Shown here: piece after piece, positions 51,000 to 63,454 of the stretch
How the letters are laid out: each line of letters opens with the position of its first letter
Numbering within the stretch: the first letter of the stretch is position 1
Assembly: GCA_026874595.1 (NCBI GenBank)
Contig: CM049318.1
Coordinates: 41,582,456-41,646,455 of the forward strand
DNA length: 64,000 bases
DNA from: Sipunculus nudus
Taxonomy: Eukaryota; Annelida; Sipuncula; Golfingiida; Sipunculidae
Reading direction: 5' to 3'
Program-made: the position numbers and the translations under genes
The notes under the pieces: generated by a model
Seen by the model: only the letters and a program-made list of their open reading frames with translations
What the model was told of the DNA's origin: nothing
Database searches by the model: none

Positions 51000-53570
51000 A
51001 GGGCATAAGAAAGTATAACTGTAGGTGTATACACCTATTGATCATAAATGACACATCTTGAAAAGATTATTATGCTGGATATAAGTTTGGCATATAAAGT
51101 AGTATGAAGTAAATTTATTTAACCGCTCCTTTGTCGTTTTTCCTATAGGGGTGAGTGTAACTATAAGAATGTATTACTTAAACAGTATATACCCAGGGGT
51201 CATAAATAGCATGCCATACTAAAACGTATGGTTTAAGCTATCATTTGAGACCATATTTTACTGGATACGTTTTGCAAGTAAAGTAAGTATGGGGCTTATA
51301 ACCACTCTGAAGTCGGTGTCCTTGAAATGAAAAAAAAATGTACGTCACCCGACATAGAACATTCATTTATTCACTGAAAGCTACCACTTTCATAATGCTA
51401 TCGGGCAGTTTTATCGCCTACACATGTATACCTATCAAGCACACACGGTGAAATTTTGAATGTAGTACCGTTGATCTAAATTTTGGGGTCTGGCTGAAGT
51501 ACTACATATGTTATTTCAAACGGTTATGTACCTTGAAAATATAAATTTATTAAAAAAGTATTGTAAAATATGAGCCGTTCATTTGAAAAATTTGTGTGAA
51601 ATTATTCTCTTTTAACAATTACTCCATACCGCTAGACAACAATCTTGAGTTAAGGAGGTTAAATTTTACCTTGATTATATAATGTGTACAATGTTCGAGT
51701 GAAGCTTTGTGTTTCTTGTGTCATGTATGTGATGTTTTCATTTTTAATCGCGGTCAGTTAAGCTTAACATTTTTTTACAAAAGGTATGTAATAGCTACAT
51801 GTTAAGTTATTATGATTTATCAGAAGTCTGTTTATAGTGAACTTTCCATTAACTTTTATTAACATTCAGCTCCTTGTTCGGTTACAGCGCCCCTTGTTGA
51901 AAAAAATCTTTTATTTTAAAGAATCAAATATAAGCCTCGTTTTCGTACTTAAGCCTTACCTTAAACGGTGACTGGATATCAAAACTAATTCAAACACACG
52001 TCCTCCAGATTAACCGATTTACCGGTGATTCTTTATTTACCGGGTAGTGATCCGGGGATGTTATTCAGATTAACATTCCTTCATTACGTTTATTGAAAGA
52101 ATATTTAGTTATTATGATTAAAGCAATAGCTGCAAACCTAATAATGACACGGGGCGTGAGGAAATTATCTTTTCGCTCTTATGAAGCTATATATTAGAAC
52201 ATATTTACTGTCATCCGGCCTGAGTCGTTTACAGCGCCGTGACAGCTGTGGTTCCTCGCGTCCGGAGCAGGGATCACTGCCATAAAGAAACACCGTGAAG
52301 GAATCGATGAAGTTTGGCGTGAACGGTGAACGACGAGGGGGTCAAAGGTCAACCTGCGCCTCTGTTAGTGACGTTATTGGATTATTAAGTGTTGAAGTGT
52401 TTCCTCTGGAGGGGCAGCGACTGAGCTGCAGTGTCCCGGATAACGGGGCCGTACGTATTTTAAGAGGAGATACATTAACTAGTACACACTAGGGCAGAGG
52501 GAGCTTTACAGATTCAATCAATAATCCCGATATGGATTTTTTTAGGTGTAACATCATGCGAGAGCTCTGCATAAAAATATCCAAATCTCCAAAGGTTTAG
52601 CTTCTTAGGAAATGAATTAAAAAGCGTTCTTAATATATACATGCCAGTGATTCAATACCAATTATTTGTTATTATATTTGTTATTACAGTCACTGTCCTG
52701 GTAAAAACCACGCCAATAAAATAAGTAGTAAATTCATTAAAATGACCGCTCGTCATTGACATAATACATGGTCAACAAGGAAATCAATATGATATCAAAA
52801 TTATGTAATTTAAATATTGTTGGTCCTGTGAAAATGAATTTGCTTTTATTTGTATTCTGAGCAAGTTAAAAGACTTCTTTGTGGCCTATTCTACTGATTT
52901 GTTTTATATAAACTGTTTCAGTTCAAACGTTTATAAGAAGACGTTTCTATATATTTATATTGTTATTAACGGTGGCTGCACTCAAACCGTTGTCACGCAA
53001 CTCCTTTGTGGCCACGCTTCGGAAATGTCAATGTTCGTCTATGAAGTATCTGAAACGATACCAAGCGTGCCCTAAGGGGGTCATATTTCCTATTTCCAAT
53101 AAATCAAGATATTTTAAGAAGGAATTATCATGGCGCCATTCATCAGCCACTCTGAGCCGATGCACATGGCAATTTCAACTAGGACCTGCATCAACGCAAG
53201 AATGGGTTAGAAGATAATTTATATAAACAATAAGTAATACTTGATTTAAAGATACACCATCACAGAACTTACATTTATCATATCGTGTATGTCATCGAGA
53301 GTTCATGGGTACGGGGGACAGGTCTAAGTAACATCAAGGGATTTTATCAGTTTAATTCCTTACTGGAATCCCTGGCCATCATTCAGGTTTTAATAATAAA
53401 GAAGAAGACCACATTCATCGCTGCTTTTTCTTTGTTTTGTGAGACACCAAAAAAACTTTCCATCAGTCGAATAAACGAAAATATAAATATATTAAACAGA
53501 AAAAAACCTCTGACGTCTCATCGAAATATAAGAAATATAAAAATGATAATTAAATGATAATCATTTTATC
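51000..53570. other. No gene seen; high-complexity stretch at 52190-52500
   Basis: Mostly AT-rich. About 52190-52500 is GC-richer and non-repetitive, with a 65-codon plus frame that is not recognised. It could be an exon or a conserved non-coding element. Confidence 0.45.
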
Positions 53571-54695
53571 TAAGGTAGTTAATTGTCATGTTAATTAGGG
53601 TAGTTAAGTGTCATGTTATCTAAGGTAGTTAAGTGTCATGTTACCTAGGGTAGTTAAGTGTCATGTTATCTAAGGTAGTTAAGTGTCATGTTACCTAAGG
53701 TAGTTAAGTGGCATGTTATCTAGGGTAGTTAAGTCTCATGTTACCTAAGGTAGTTAAGTGGCATGTTATCTAAGGTAGTTAAGTGTCATGTTACCTAGGG
53801 TAGTTAAGTCTCATGTTATCTAAGGTAGTTAAGTGTCATGTTACCTAGGGTAGTTAAGTGTCATGTTATCTAAGTTTATTAAGTGTCGTGTTACGTAGGG
53901 TAGTTAACTGTCATGTTACCAAAGGTAGTTATGTGTCATGTTACCTAAGGTAGTTAAGTGTCACGTTACCTAGGGCAGTTAAGTGTCATGTTACCTAAGG
54001 TAGTTAAGTGTCATGTTATCTAAGGTAGTTAAGTGTCATGTTACGTAGGGTACTTAAGTGTCATGTTATCTAAGGTAGTTAAGTGTCATGTTACCTAAGG
54101 TAGTTAAGTGTCATGTTACCAAAGATAGTTAAGTGTCATGTTACCTAAGGTAGTTAAGTGTCATGTTACCTAGGACAGTTAAGCGTCATGTTACCTAAGG
54201 TAGTTAAGTGTCATGTTACCTGGGGCAGTTAAGCGTCATGTTACCTAAGGTAGTTAAGTGTCATGTTACCTAGGGTAGTTAAGTGTCATGTTACCAAAGG
54301 TAGTTAAGTGTCATGTTACCTCAGGTAGTTAAGTGTCATGTTACCTAGGGCAGTTAAGTGTCATGTTACCTAAGGTAGTTAAGTGTCATGTTATCTAAGG
54401 TAATTAAGTGTCGTGTTACGTAGGGTAGTAAACTGTCATGTTACCAAAGGTAGTTATGTGTCATGTTACCTAAGGTAGTTAAGTGTCACGTTATCTAGGG
54501 TATTTAAGTGTCATGTTATCTAAGGTAGTTAAGTGTCATGTTACCTAAGGTAGTTAAGTGTCATGTTACCAAAGGTTGTTAAGTGTCATGTTACCAAAGG
54601 TAGTAAAGTGTCATGTTACCTAAGGTAGTTAAGTGTCATGTTACCTAGGGCAGTTAAGTGTCATGTTACCTAAGGTAGTTAAGTGTCATGTTACC
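53571..54695 (+). repeat. 25-bp minisatellite, 45 units
   Basis: Consensus TAAGGTAGTTAAGTGTCATG then TTACC. The array spans exactly 1,125 bp, i.e. 45 units with almost no indels. Variants alternate at defined positions (TAAGG/TAGGG; TTACC/TTATC; ACCAAAGG), and blocks of variant order recur. Confidence 0.95.
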
Positions 54696-55330
54696 TCAGG
54701 CAACTTCCCAGTGTATAAACATCCCCACAGGCAACCTCTCGGAGTATAAACGTCACCACAGGTTACCATCCAGTGTTTAATTTGTCTAAAATGATTTATA
54801 ACGTCACCACAGGCAAACACCCAGTGTATAAACATCCCCACAGGCAACCTCCCAGTGTATAAACATCCCCACAGGCAACCTCCCGGTGTATAAACGTCAC
54901 CACAGGTTACCATCCAGTGTTTAATTTGTCTAAAATGATTAACAACGTCACCAAAGGCAACCACCCAGTGAATAAACGTCACCACAGGCAACTTCCCAGT
55001 GTATAAACATCCCCACAGGCAACCTCCCGGTGTATAAACGTCGCCACAGGTTACTATCCAGTGTTTAATTTGTCTAAAATGATTATTATAACGTCACCAC
55101 AGGCAACCTCCCAGTGTAAAAACGTCTCCACAGGTTACCATCCATTTTTTTTTTATTTTTCTAAAATGATTTATAACGTCACCACAGGCAACCACTCAGT
55201 GAATAAACGTCACCACAGGCAACCACTCAGTGTATAAACGTCACCACAGGCAACCTCCCGGTGTATAAACGTCACCACAGGCAACCTCCCGGTGTATAAA
55301 CGTCACCACAGGCAACCATCCAGTGTATTA
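54696..55330 (+). repeat. 31-bp minisatellite with 50-bp variant units
   Basis: Consensus AGGCAACCTCCCGGTGTATA then AACGTCACCAC (31 bp; clean 31-bp steps at 55248, 55279, 55310). About four units are longer (AGGTTACCATCCAGTGTTTA then ATTTGTCTAAAATGATT...), spaced among the short ones, giving a higher-order pattern. The 101-codon minus frame is an artefact. The junction with the 25-bp array is direct (TTACC|TCAGGCAAC). Confidence 0.9.
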
Positions 55331-55334
55331 AATG

Positions 55335-56146
55335 TCTGGACAACGAATTACATACGTACAGGCCACGTGTGTTTGAGGCATTCTTTAACTCTCCGTGATT
55401 TCAGGCATTTTTCTCAAATTCCTTGGACTTATCAAAACTGGAACAAGAAAAATTCATTTTTAAGGTTTTCACTTACTCCCCATATGAATGGACACCCATT
55501 TTATGAACTTATATCACACATAATACCACGTTGACACGGTGTGCTGCTACATAAGACAGTCCATTCATATTGGCAATTAAGGCACGAGTAACAATTAAAT
55601 GTCGATAATGGGTGGCTCGGCCACATGAAAAACATGCAACTATCGTTCGTTAAATTGGCTTTATTCTGCCGCTGTTATTGTTCTGGAATTCTGGACAAAG
55701 ACTGTATATAAATCATTAAAGATTAATTGTGCGGTTAATTAAGTTAATTCGTTGTAACGGGTACGGTGATCTAGGGTGAAGTAAATCTGTTAATAATTCA
55801 GGATACCTTATATATAACTGATAGGCAAAGTCAATCGCTGAATCCTTGTAAAAATAAACCAAGAAGCGAAGTTTTAGAGCAGGAACTAATAGTCTTATTT
55901 ATTAATTATGATATCATAATATTTCTTATATATTTTAATATATTAACCTGATATATAATATATATATACAATTTATATATTATAGATGTTATACATGCTT
56001 ACAAACACATATGTAGTTATTTTAATTTATTAAACAATATATATTAGTATATATTACATTACTATTACTATATATATATATATATATATATATTTATGTA
56101 TAACACTGAAGAAAAACAACACTGTAAAACGGAGAGTAACATTACC

Positions 56147-56190
<44 letters not shown>

Positions 56191-57220
56191 TATTACATAT
56201 ATTATACAGCCACACATATATATAGATGTGTGAATGTACACTGCAGTTTATTGTCAATGTCTTTACACAGTGGTCAGAAACCCTTTGTTTTTTTTAATTC
56301 TTGGACCCACTGCAGTAACATGAAGGAAACTAACGCCCTGTTTATGATACGCATGCGCGAAAAGGGTTTGTGGTGGCTATTTGCCAGCTGTATATGGACC
56401 AGTGCGACATAAATATTTACTTTAAAATAAAAAAAGTAAATTAGTAACATATTACTTTCATTATTTGTTGTTTTATCCGAGTAAGTTTAAATAAAGGTCT
56501 TGTAATAGATCAACCTGTCACTCAAATTCACAGGCAGTTCATAATTGGTAATAAACAGACATTATCAGGCTTGGCTGGTTTATTCCTTATGACTAAACGA
56601 ACTGTAATATACAACGTTAGTCCAGATAGGAACGACATAAACATACATAAATCTAATTATTTAAATTAAGTTATTATGAAACGTATTTCTTTAATAGAGT
56701 CAGAAGGAGCGTGTACATATATATATATATGTAGTGTCAGTGCAAACATGTATTTAAACGGGGGGGGGGGGGATCCCACATAAAACCTTTCAAAGGGTAT
56801 TCATCCGATTTCTTGTGAAACGAGGTTTATAAGGTGCAACCACTGGCATATTGAGAGGTTTGTATATGGTGTCAGCGGTCAGCTATTCGGGGCCTCTCAT
56901 GTACTAAGCCTCCCCAACAATGGAGAATGCCGTGTGCACGAGTGACCAGGTGGCGGATGTAGTGAAGTAGAAGTGTGAGGAGAAGGTAGTTATGAATATG
57001 TCACCGAAATGTTGATGATTTCCCAGGAAGATGTAGCTCCATTCTGAGAAACCTAACTTATGTAGAGCCTTCCTATACCAAAACTTTGTCTGCATGCTGA
57101 ATCATACCTGTTGATACACGCCTAAACAAGGGATTAACAAAGGGCGAGACCAATAGCTACAAATACAGCAAAAGACAGGGCCACCGTGAACATGTGAAAG
57201 CTAAAAGGAAACCAAGATCA
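55335..57220. other. No gene called; TA tracts and a possible exon
   Basis: (TA)n at about 56069-56094 and 56149-56181, and a G13 run at 56760-56772. A minus-strand 63-codon frame at 56904-57095 has protein-like composition and is treated as a finding. Otherwise AT-rich. Confidence 0.4.
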
Positions 57221-57221
57221 T

Positions 57222-57541
57222 TTAGGCAAAAAAATAAAGGTAGGGTTTTAAGGCACCGGGCAGGTCAATTTAAACCCCGCATTAAAAAGGTTTATTTTTT
57301 ATTTTCAATAGAATCATACCAATTTTTAGCTTTAGCCACTCGGACATTTCTTTCAAGAAGATAAAAATATACAATTTTGATTAGAATTCATTTGTTATGT
57401 AGTGTGTTTTACCTGTTTAGCAAAACAATTCTTTTATTATCATGCCTTTCCCTGATCATAAAATAAAGATCATAAAGAAATTGCCCTCGCGCACTGATTT
57501 CTGAAAAAAGTGCCCAAAAACCCAACCTTTTTTTGGCCTTA
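57222..57541. mobile_element. PIF/Harbinger-like MITE, 314 bp
   Basis: Element 57225-57538 with TTA on both sides (57222-57224, 57539-57541). The left end GGCAAAAAAATAAAGGTAGG and the right end on the minus strand GGCCAAAAAAAGGTTGGGTT continue as ~30-bp imperfect inverted repeats ending in GGCAC/GGGCAC. A 3-bp TTA duplication with GG-starting ends is typical of Harbinger elements. Non-coding. Confidence 0.7.
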
Positions 57542-57544
57542 GGG

Positions 57545-59925
57545 AAGCTGAAGTCTACAGCATACTAGGGAAAGTCACTGAAATGAAGTTGCAAGAAGAC
57601 ATACGATAAAAGTTTCGGTTTTCTCACATCATTACTTCGTGATATTGTGCCTGTTTATTATTATTTCGATATTTCTTTATGAGCTCGATAGAATATGTGA
57701 GAGGATATACCAGATGTGTCCCGCAAGCAAAGGAATGAAATCACATGATATGAAATCGATATACACCAATATATCGGTCAAAATGTGGCTAACACGTTGT
57801 GTGAAACATAATAATACGGTGTTCAGGCTTTATACACGTTATATTTAAAGGTCCAGGTTGGATTCAAGTCTAATAGCAAGATAAATTTCAGTCTAAACTA
57901 TACAGTCTTTCCAGGAAATAAGTTTTTGTAGCCTTTCTTGAATGTAAGCCTGGCGGCCACATCATTCGTGTAATCCCTGATAACAGGCACCTGCGGCCCG
58001 TAACCTAAGTAGGGGGCGCCCTCTTGTGAAAAAAAAAAAATTCAGAATGATACAAAAAACCATCAACCATGCCGTGGCGAATACGGCCCTCCAACTTTGC
58101 CAACACAACTATCTACAGTTATTTCTGACTATAAAAACGAAAGGATGTATTGGTTTATATTGAGACATTCAAGTAATAAGATTCTAATTACAGGAACTGG
58201 ATTATGAGATTCAAAATATTTTAACAGAATCTGTAGAACCCCATCACTTGTTCTTTCAGACAGCTTTTATTGGTTATATGGCCTTGCTGTATTTGTGTCA
58301 TAGACCAAAAGGACAACAACACATATGTACAGCGTTGACATTTAATCAACCCGTGAATTGCACAGAATGATAGGAGACGTAAGACTGCACATCGGCACCG
58401 TGGAAGAGATCAAATGATAGAACATAACCCGATTTACAGTAATTACCGTCATTCCCTTTTAATTAAACCTGTAATGCTGGGGCGGAAATCTGATGACAAG
58501 GTAATACACTGCAGGTATTGAATTACTATGACATCCAATTGACCCCATTCAATCAGGGATTCCCGACCAAGGACCCGAAATGAAGGTTGCAGATGACCAG
58601 CGACTTGAGTGGACCTTAAGGTGTTTCGTCCTCACAAGTGCAGATAAACCCTTGAGAATCGTATTAGTAATATGAAATTCTCTCCAAACGTTAACCTCAA
58701 TAATGATCGTCAGGGACTGCCAGCGCCCGAGGCGTCCGCCGGTGCAGCGGGGACGCCGGTATTCAGGTTGTATTGGAAGGACAAATTGTTCCTTTTGTAC
58801 GTTAGGCTCTGTTAATCGGGTCTTTGGATGATTCAATAAAGAAAACATTGTGTGATCGTCTCTTGCTGCACTCAGACGGACTTTCTCCTGTGAATTAGCA
58901 GCAATACAGTATTTACCACGCGGCGTGATCGTCATAACTAGGCCGACGTCAGGGTAATTCGTCTCTTCCTGAATCACACTTAATTGTACTGATCTTGTCT
59001 CCTAAGTCTGAGGTCAACAACATTTTATGTTAAAATATAACTGAAAAGATAACATCATTTTCCCTCTTGATTAAAACGATAAGGACATAAGTTATTAAAT
59101 AATCCGGAAAGGCCAACATGCATGGTAAGCAGTGAATAAGGATAACCTGGTGGGTGTATGCTCGAAATGCGTTTAAGCCATGTTTTAATATCAGTTGTTA
59201 ACTAACTTTTGTAGGTCATGTCTAAGTTAAACAGCCTGCCTAAATGTGATGTATCTCATTTCATGTCATGTTTACATGTAAATCTACGCTTTGATTGGCT
59301 GATCTGGTGCAGCTTAACGCACCTGCTAAAGTTAGACAGCAACCGGACATATGGGCATTATTAGACTTAATGCAGTTGTTCTAAAATTAGGGGATTTTTA
59401 GAACCCGTGGATACGATCATAAATACAAGTGCCATTATAATCAGTTGATAGCTGAAGCTGACAGCTGAAGTGCAATGATATATGTATTAGGTAGTACAGG
59501 ATGTTGATAATTGATGTGATATAAGGTAAAGGAATATTAATCATTGAAAAGAATGTAGTATGTATTAATTGGCTGACCTGGATAGCTAAAACTGATGTCA
59601 CAAATTCTAATGCATTTAACTTTGAAAATTTAGGCACAATGTTCATAAAAACACAGCAAATTATGTATATGGACTATTCAAATGGCCTTTACAGGTTTCA
59701 ATAGATGTAAGCTGTCACGCAGCCAATTTTGATCTTTACAGAAGATCCATGATTTACATTTAAATCTCTTGTTAATATAAAAAATATATTTCCACAAACT
59801 CATTTTTTTCGAGTTCGGTATCAGTTTGAATTCAAGATAGCAAATATGAAACTAGGAACCCTTGGGTTTCGACGCTAAGCTGAGTTTGTCCTTAAGGGTG
59901 TCGAGAAAGAAGGTTTGGGCTGGAA
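57545..59925. other. No gene called; high-complexity block at 58370-58990
   Basis: 58549-58977 is open for 142 codons on the minus strand, the longest frame in the window outside repeats. It is unrecognised. The block is GC-richer than its surroundings. It could be an exon or a conserved non-coding element. Confidence 0.4.
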
Positions 59926-59929
59926 AGTT

Positions 59930-60165
59930 TGGCTTAAAGTGCATCCGCAACCTTATTAAGAAGTGGGTCCTGTGACCTTGAACTTTGAACTCAAAATCAA
60001 GAGAGTTCTTGTTTTAGAGGAGGGCCATATATAAGTCAAGTCTGAAATCCATATGTCAATCCAAACTGGATTATCATCAGGAAGCAAATTTGACGGACAT
60101 ACAGAGAGACGAACAGACAGACGGACAGGGTGATAATCATAGGGCATCCGCTTATTCAAGGAGCC
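59930..60165 (-). repeat. Reverse copy of the 15-kb AGGTCA repeat
   Basis: On the minus strand: 'aataagcggatgccctatga', a GTCCGTCTGTCTGTTCGTC run, then 'agttcaaggtcacaggaccc' and 'gatgcactttaagccaaac', in the same order as 15027-15235. Confidence 0.75.
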
Positions 60166-60269
60166 CTAATAAGCAACCTAAGTTTACAGGACACAGATGA
60201 AACCCGAGTTGCGAATCTGATAGTATCAATATAATGGGGAAGTCCCATAATAAAGGAAAGTATGTGTCC

Positions 60270-60800
60270 AAAATAGAAAAAATAAAGGTGGCGCAACCAG
60301 TCTGAAGAAACCAATCATAATTAATAATCAATAAACGCCCCAGGTTTCAGAACACTGGATGAAACAACAGCTGAGAACCTTACATAATTGCTGTCATTTG
60401 ACGGTCGTAAAAACAAACAGAAAATCGTAAACATTAAAAAAAAGGTGGCGCCACCAGTTTTTTGTGAACTGACAAAACAAGTCATGGTCAATATTCAAGG
60501 CATGATTCATGGCAATCCATGCATTAATTATCAAGATACTGGAGGTTTTGTATAAAAATTTTAATTATTCTGGGGGGGGGGGGGTACTTACAAGCCCCAT
60601 AGCTCCCAGGATATAGCTCGCACTGTCCTTACTTCAGGTTTCCAAAGAGACTTTTTTTTTACTTCCATGGATGTTCACTTAGAAGTTTCTAGGTCCAGTG
60701 GTTACGATTTGTGCCCTGTTAACGGCCGGAGGGAAGGACGACGGACAAAGCACCATTCCTATACCTCAGTTGACTTTCAGTCAGCTGAAGAAAAAACTGT
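60270..60800 (+). repeat. Partial copy of the 3' end of the 45-49 kb composite repeat
   Basis: Two units anchored by GGTGGCGCAACCAG (60288) and GGTGGCGCCACCAG (60444), G13 at the same homologous site as in the array, 'tgtgccctgttaacgg', 'gacggacaaag' and a terminal stem-loop at 60766-60788 identical in design to 49225-49247. Confidence 0.8.
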
Positions 60801-60814
60801 GTCTGGCATCAGTA

Positions 60815-61815
60815 TAATAAATACGCAATTTGGTTTTTTCTAGACGGTGGTTTACCTGCTTCCGCTGTGATTTGACTCTCAAATATCTACACATGTATCG
60901 TCGGTGTGCTCTTCTGGGACAAGTTTTTTTCTTACGCGGGATTATTTCATATTCAGATGAATAATTAATAATTTTGATATTACCCCCTTAGGTGACCCTT
61001 TTCGATTTGTACTTTAAGGTCCTCCACGCATGTCACGCTTTGTCAGGAGGCGTCCAGCTTATTTTCCTGCATTTCACGCTAACTGGCCTTTTAAGACCAT
61101 GGCCAGAAAGCGTTCTCTGCCCGAGTCCGGAGTTTTTGTGAATACGCGGTCTGGCGGGTCCACAATAATCCCCATTGACCCCCAACCCCATCCATGATTA
61201 CACCTCTAAAAGAATGTTACACTCTCAAAAGAAAGTAGTGGTTTTTAATTCAAACGCTAAACCAAGACCAAATGACTCATCATGCCTAAGGTTACCGTCA
61301 ACTGACACCAAAGTAACATTTTCCGTGACGTCCTCTGAGCTTCAATTTATACAAAGTATCTTTCTTAAACTTTCACTTTGCTATAGCCATATAATGTCTT
61401 TAAATTATTGTCACAGTAGACGGCTTCTATATGCAAATCGTGATATATATATTTTATTGTCATCACTTTAGCAATGATGATGTTGTACTAATGTCGTTGA
61501 TCATAAAGAAAAATTTCCCCTCATAATTCGTAGACCATATATATGCCCCACGTCTTTTTCCAGAACGTATTTTCTTTTTGTGATTTGTTTAATAGCATAA
61601 TTAGCCAGACTTTGTTGACTTTTTAAAGGAAGAGTGGTTTCATGGAGAGTCCTTGCACAAAAATATTTATATCATACAGTGAACCACATGGTTAAAAAGT
61701 CCGTGCGGAAGCCCTGGATTAAAACATGCGACATCAGTCCCAACAGGCTTATTGCAGAACTATTTATCTAACAAAACCATGGATTTTCTACGGATGAATC
61801 AGGTCTATATAATTA
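60815..61815 (+). repeat. Diverged tandem duplication, unit 1
   Basis: Contains in order 'ggttttttctagac', 'tggtttacct', 'gtgctctt', 'ataattaat', 'ctttaaggtc', 'tttaattcaaa', 'tgacgtcctctgagcttcaa', 'cttaaactttcacttt', 'atatttatatcat' and 'ccatggattttctacggatg'. All recur in unit 2. Unrecognised; no convincing frame. Confidence 0.65.
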
Positions 61816-63450
61816 AGATGCAATTGGGGGTTTTCTAGACAAAGGTTTACCTACTTCCATTCTGATTTGGTCTTCGAAATTCCACACACGTATCGGCAGT
61901 GCGCTCTTTTATGACAAGTTTGTTTTATTTTGTGGGAGTATGCCCTATTAAGTTACATAATTAATCATTTTAATATTCTGCCAATAGGTGCCCCTATTTT
62001 TTCTGTGCTTTAAGGTCATCTACACCTGTCACGTTAACATTCAGATTTTCCTTCATTTCTGGATCATCATTGATCCCAATACTTCCAAGCCTTTTTACCA
62101 ACCTTTTAATTCAAAACTAAGACCACATGACTTTGCTTTCAATGCGAGGGCTTTTCAGTTTGGTTATCACTACGGCCAGACACGACCACCATTTGAACTT
62201 TTATGGATTTACAGATATGTTGATTACTATACATTCATAAATATCTTTCCATTATAACCATGGTTTCAAAAGCTCATCCAATTTATGGGTTGTTTGAAAA
62301 CAAGTTTTACAAAGCCCCACAACTAAACAAAATTCGGGGGGCGGGGATGGATCCACATATATCTTTTTACCAATACATCTTTAAATTTATAGGAATTCTA
62401 TTAACAAACTGGATTCTACAGTCGGAGCTTTAAAACCTCCTGATCATTCATGTGTTAAAGGGTACACTTTTCATGTATAAACACTGTTACGCTTCAGTGA
62501 CCCGGTTTCACCTGGCGTATGGCATAACAAATGCATACGAATAGGCGACTTCTACATGGGAACAGAGGGAATTCTTCTTTTGTCATAATGGTTGTAAAAA
62601 TATATGATGTTAATTCGGTTAACCTCGAAAATTTAATGGATTGTTCATACGTTTTTTTTCTGAAAATCCGTATATACTTTGTTACGTTAATTTTACATAA
62701 GACATAGCATAGAACCAAGGCTAAAGTTATTTCTTTGCCACGGACTTGCAAACCTGCCCTTTTATCCTGGAGCACCGTCAGTTTCTGATCAACCTGCTGA
62801 CAATCAACAAAGATCAGGACAAGCATTTAATACTGTATAGGGGTCTATTTGCCTGAGCCTGGTTTTCCACATTGGCAGCTTTTAGTTGCATTTTCAAGAA
62901 TTTCAAAAACTTTCAACGACATATATGTGTTTGTTATCATACCCAAGAATCCCATCAACTGACAACTAAAGACATAGGTTTTCGTGATGTTCTTTAAGCT
63001 TCAATTAATACAAATTATCTTTCATAAGCTTTCACTTTTTTGTATACAATAATATTATTTCTTCAAATTGTTACACGAAATAGATGCCTCAATTATATAT
63101 ATATATATATTAAAATAGCCATCATTCCGGCAGTGACGATATCGTGCCCAGGTTATTTATCGGAAGGAAAAAAATTCTCACGCAAAATGCGTATACCCTT
63201 TATATGCTTCCCGTCTACTTCTTTGTTTGAGCATAACTTATAATTATTTGCTGTTTTTTTTAGTGGAGGGGGTTTCGTGGAGTTTCCTAGCACCAGTGAT
63301 CTTTATATCATGAATAACAATCCCTGCAAAAATTACAGGATAAAAAATATGTGTCATTCAGTGCATTTTTCAGTACATTTGTAATGACCCTACCAGGTTA
63401 TATATATCATATAGAACCGTGGATTTTCCACGGTTGCATCTAGTTACTAT
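61816..63450 (+). repeat. Diverged tandem duplication, unit 2, with ~650-bp insertion
   Basis: Collinear with unit 1 from 'gggttttctagac' (61825) to 'ccgtggattttccacggttg' (63417). About 62270-62940 has no counterpart in unit 1. It contains a 110-codon minus frame, unrecognised. Confidence 0.6.
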
Positions 63451-63454
63451 ATTT

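Noticed and set aside
53571-54695. CRISPR-like regular repeats
   Set aside because: The 25-bp units are contiguous with no unique spacers, and the sequence is eukaryotic. It is a minisatellite.
54686-54991. 101-codon frame with repeated GDVYTP/CLYTG words
   Set aside because: It is a translation of the 31-bp minisatellite. A 31-bp unit shifts frame each copy, so a conserved repeated protein is implausible.
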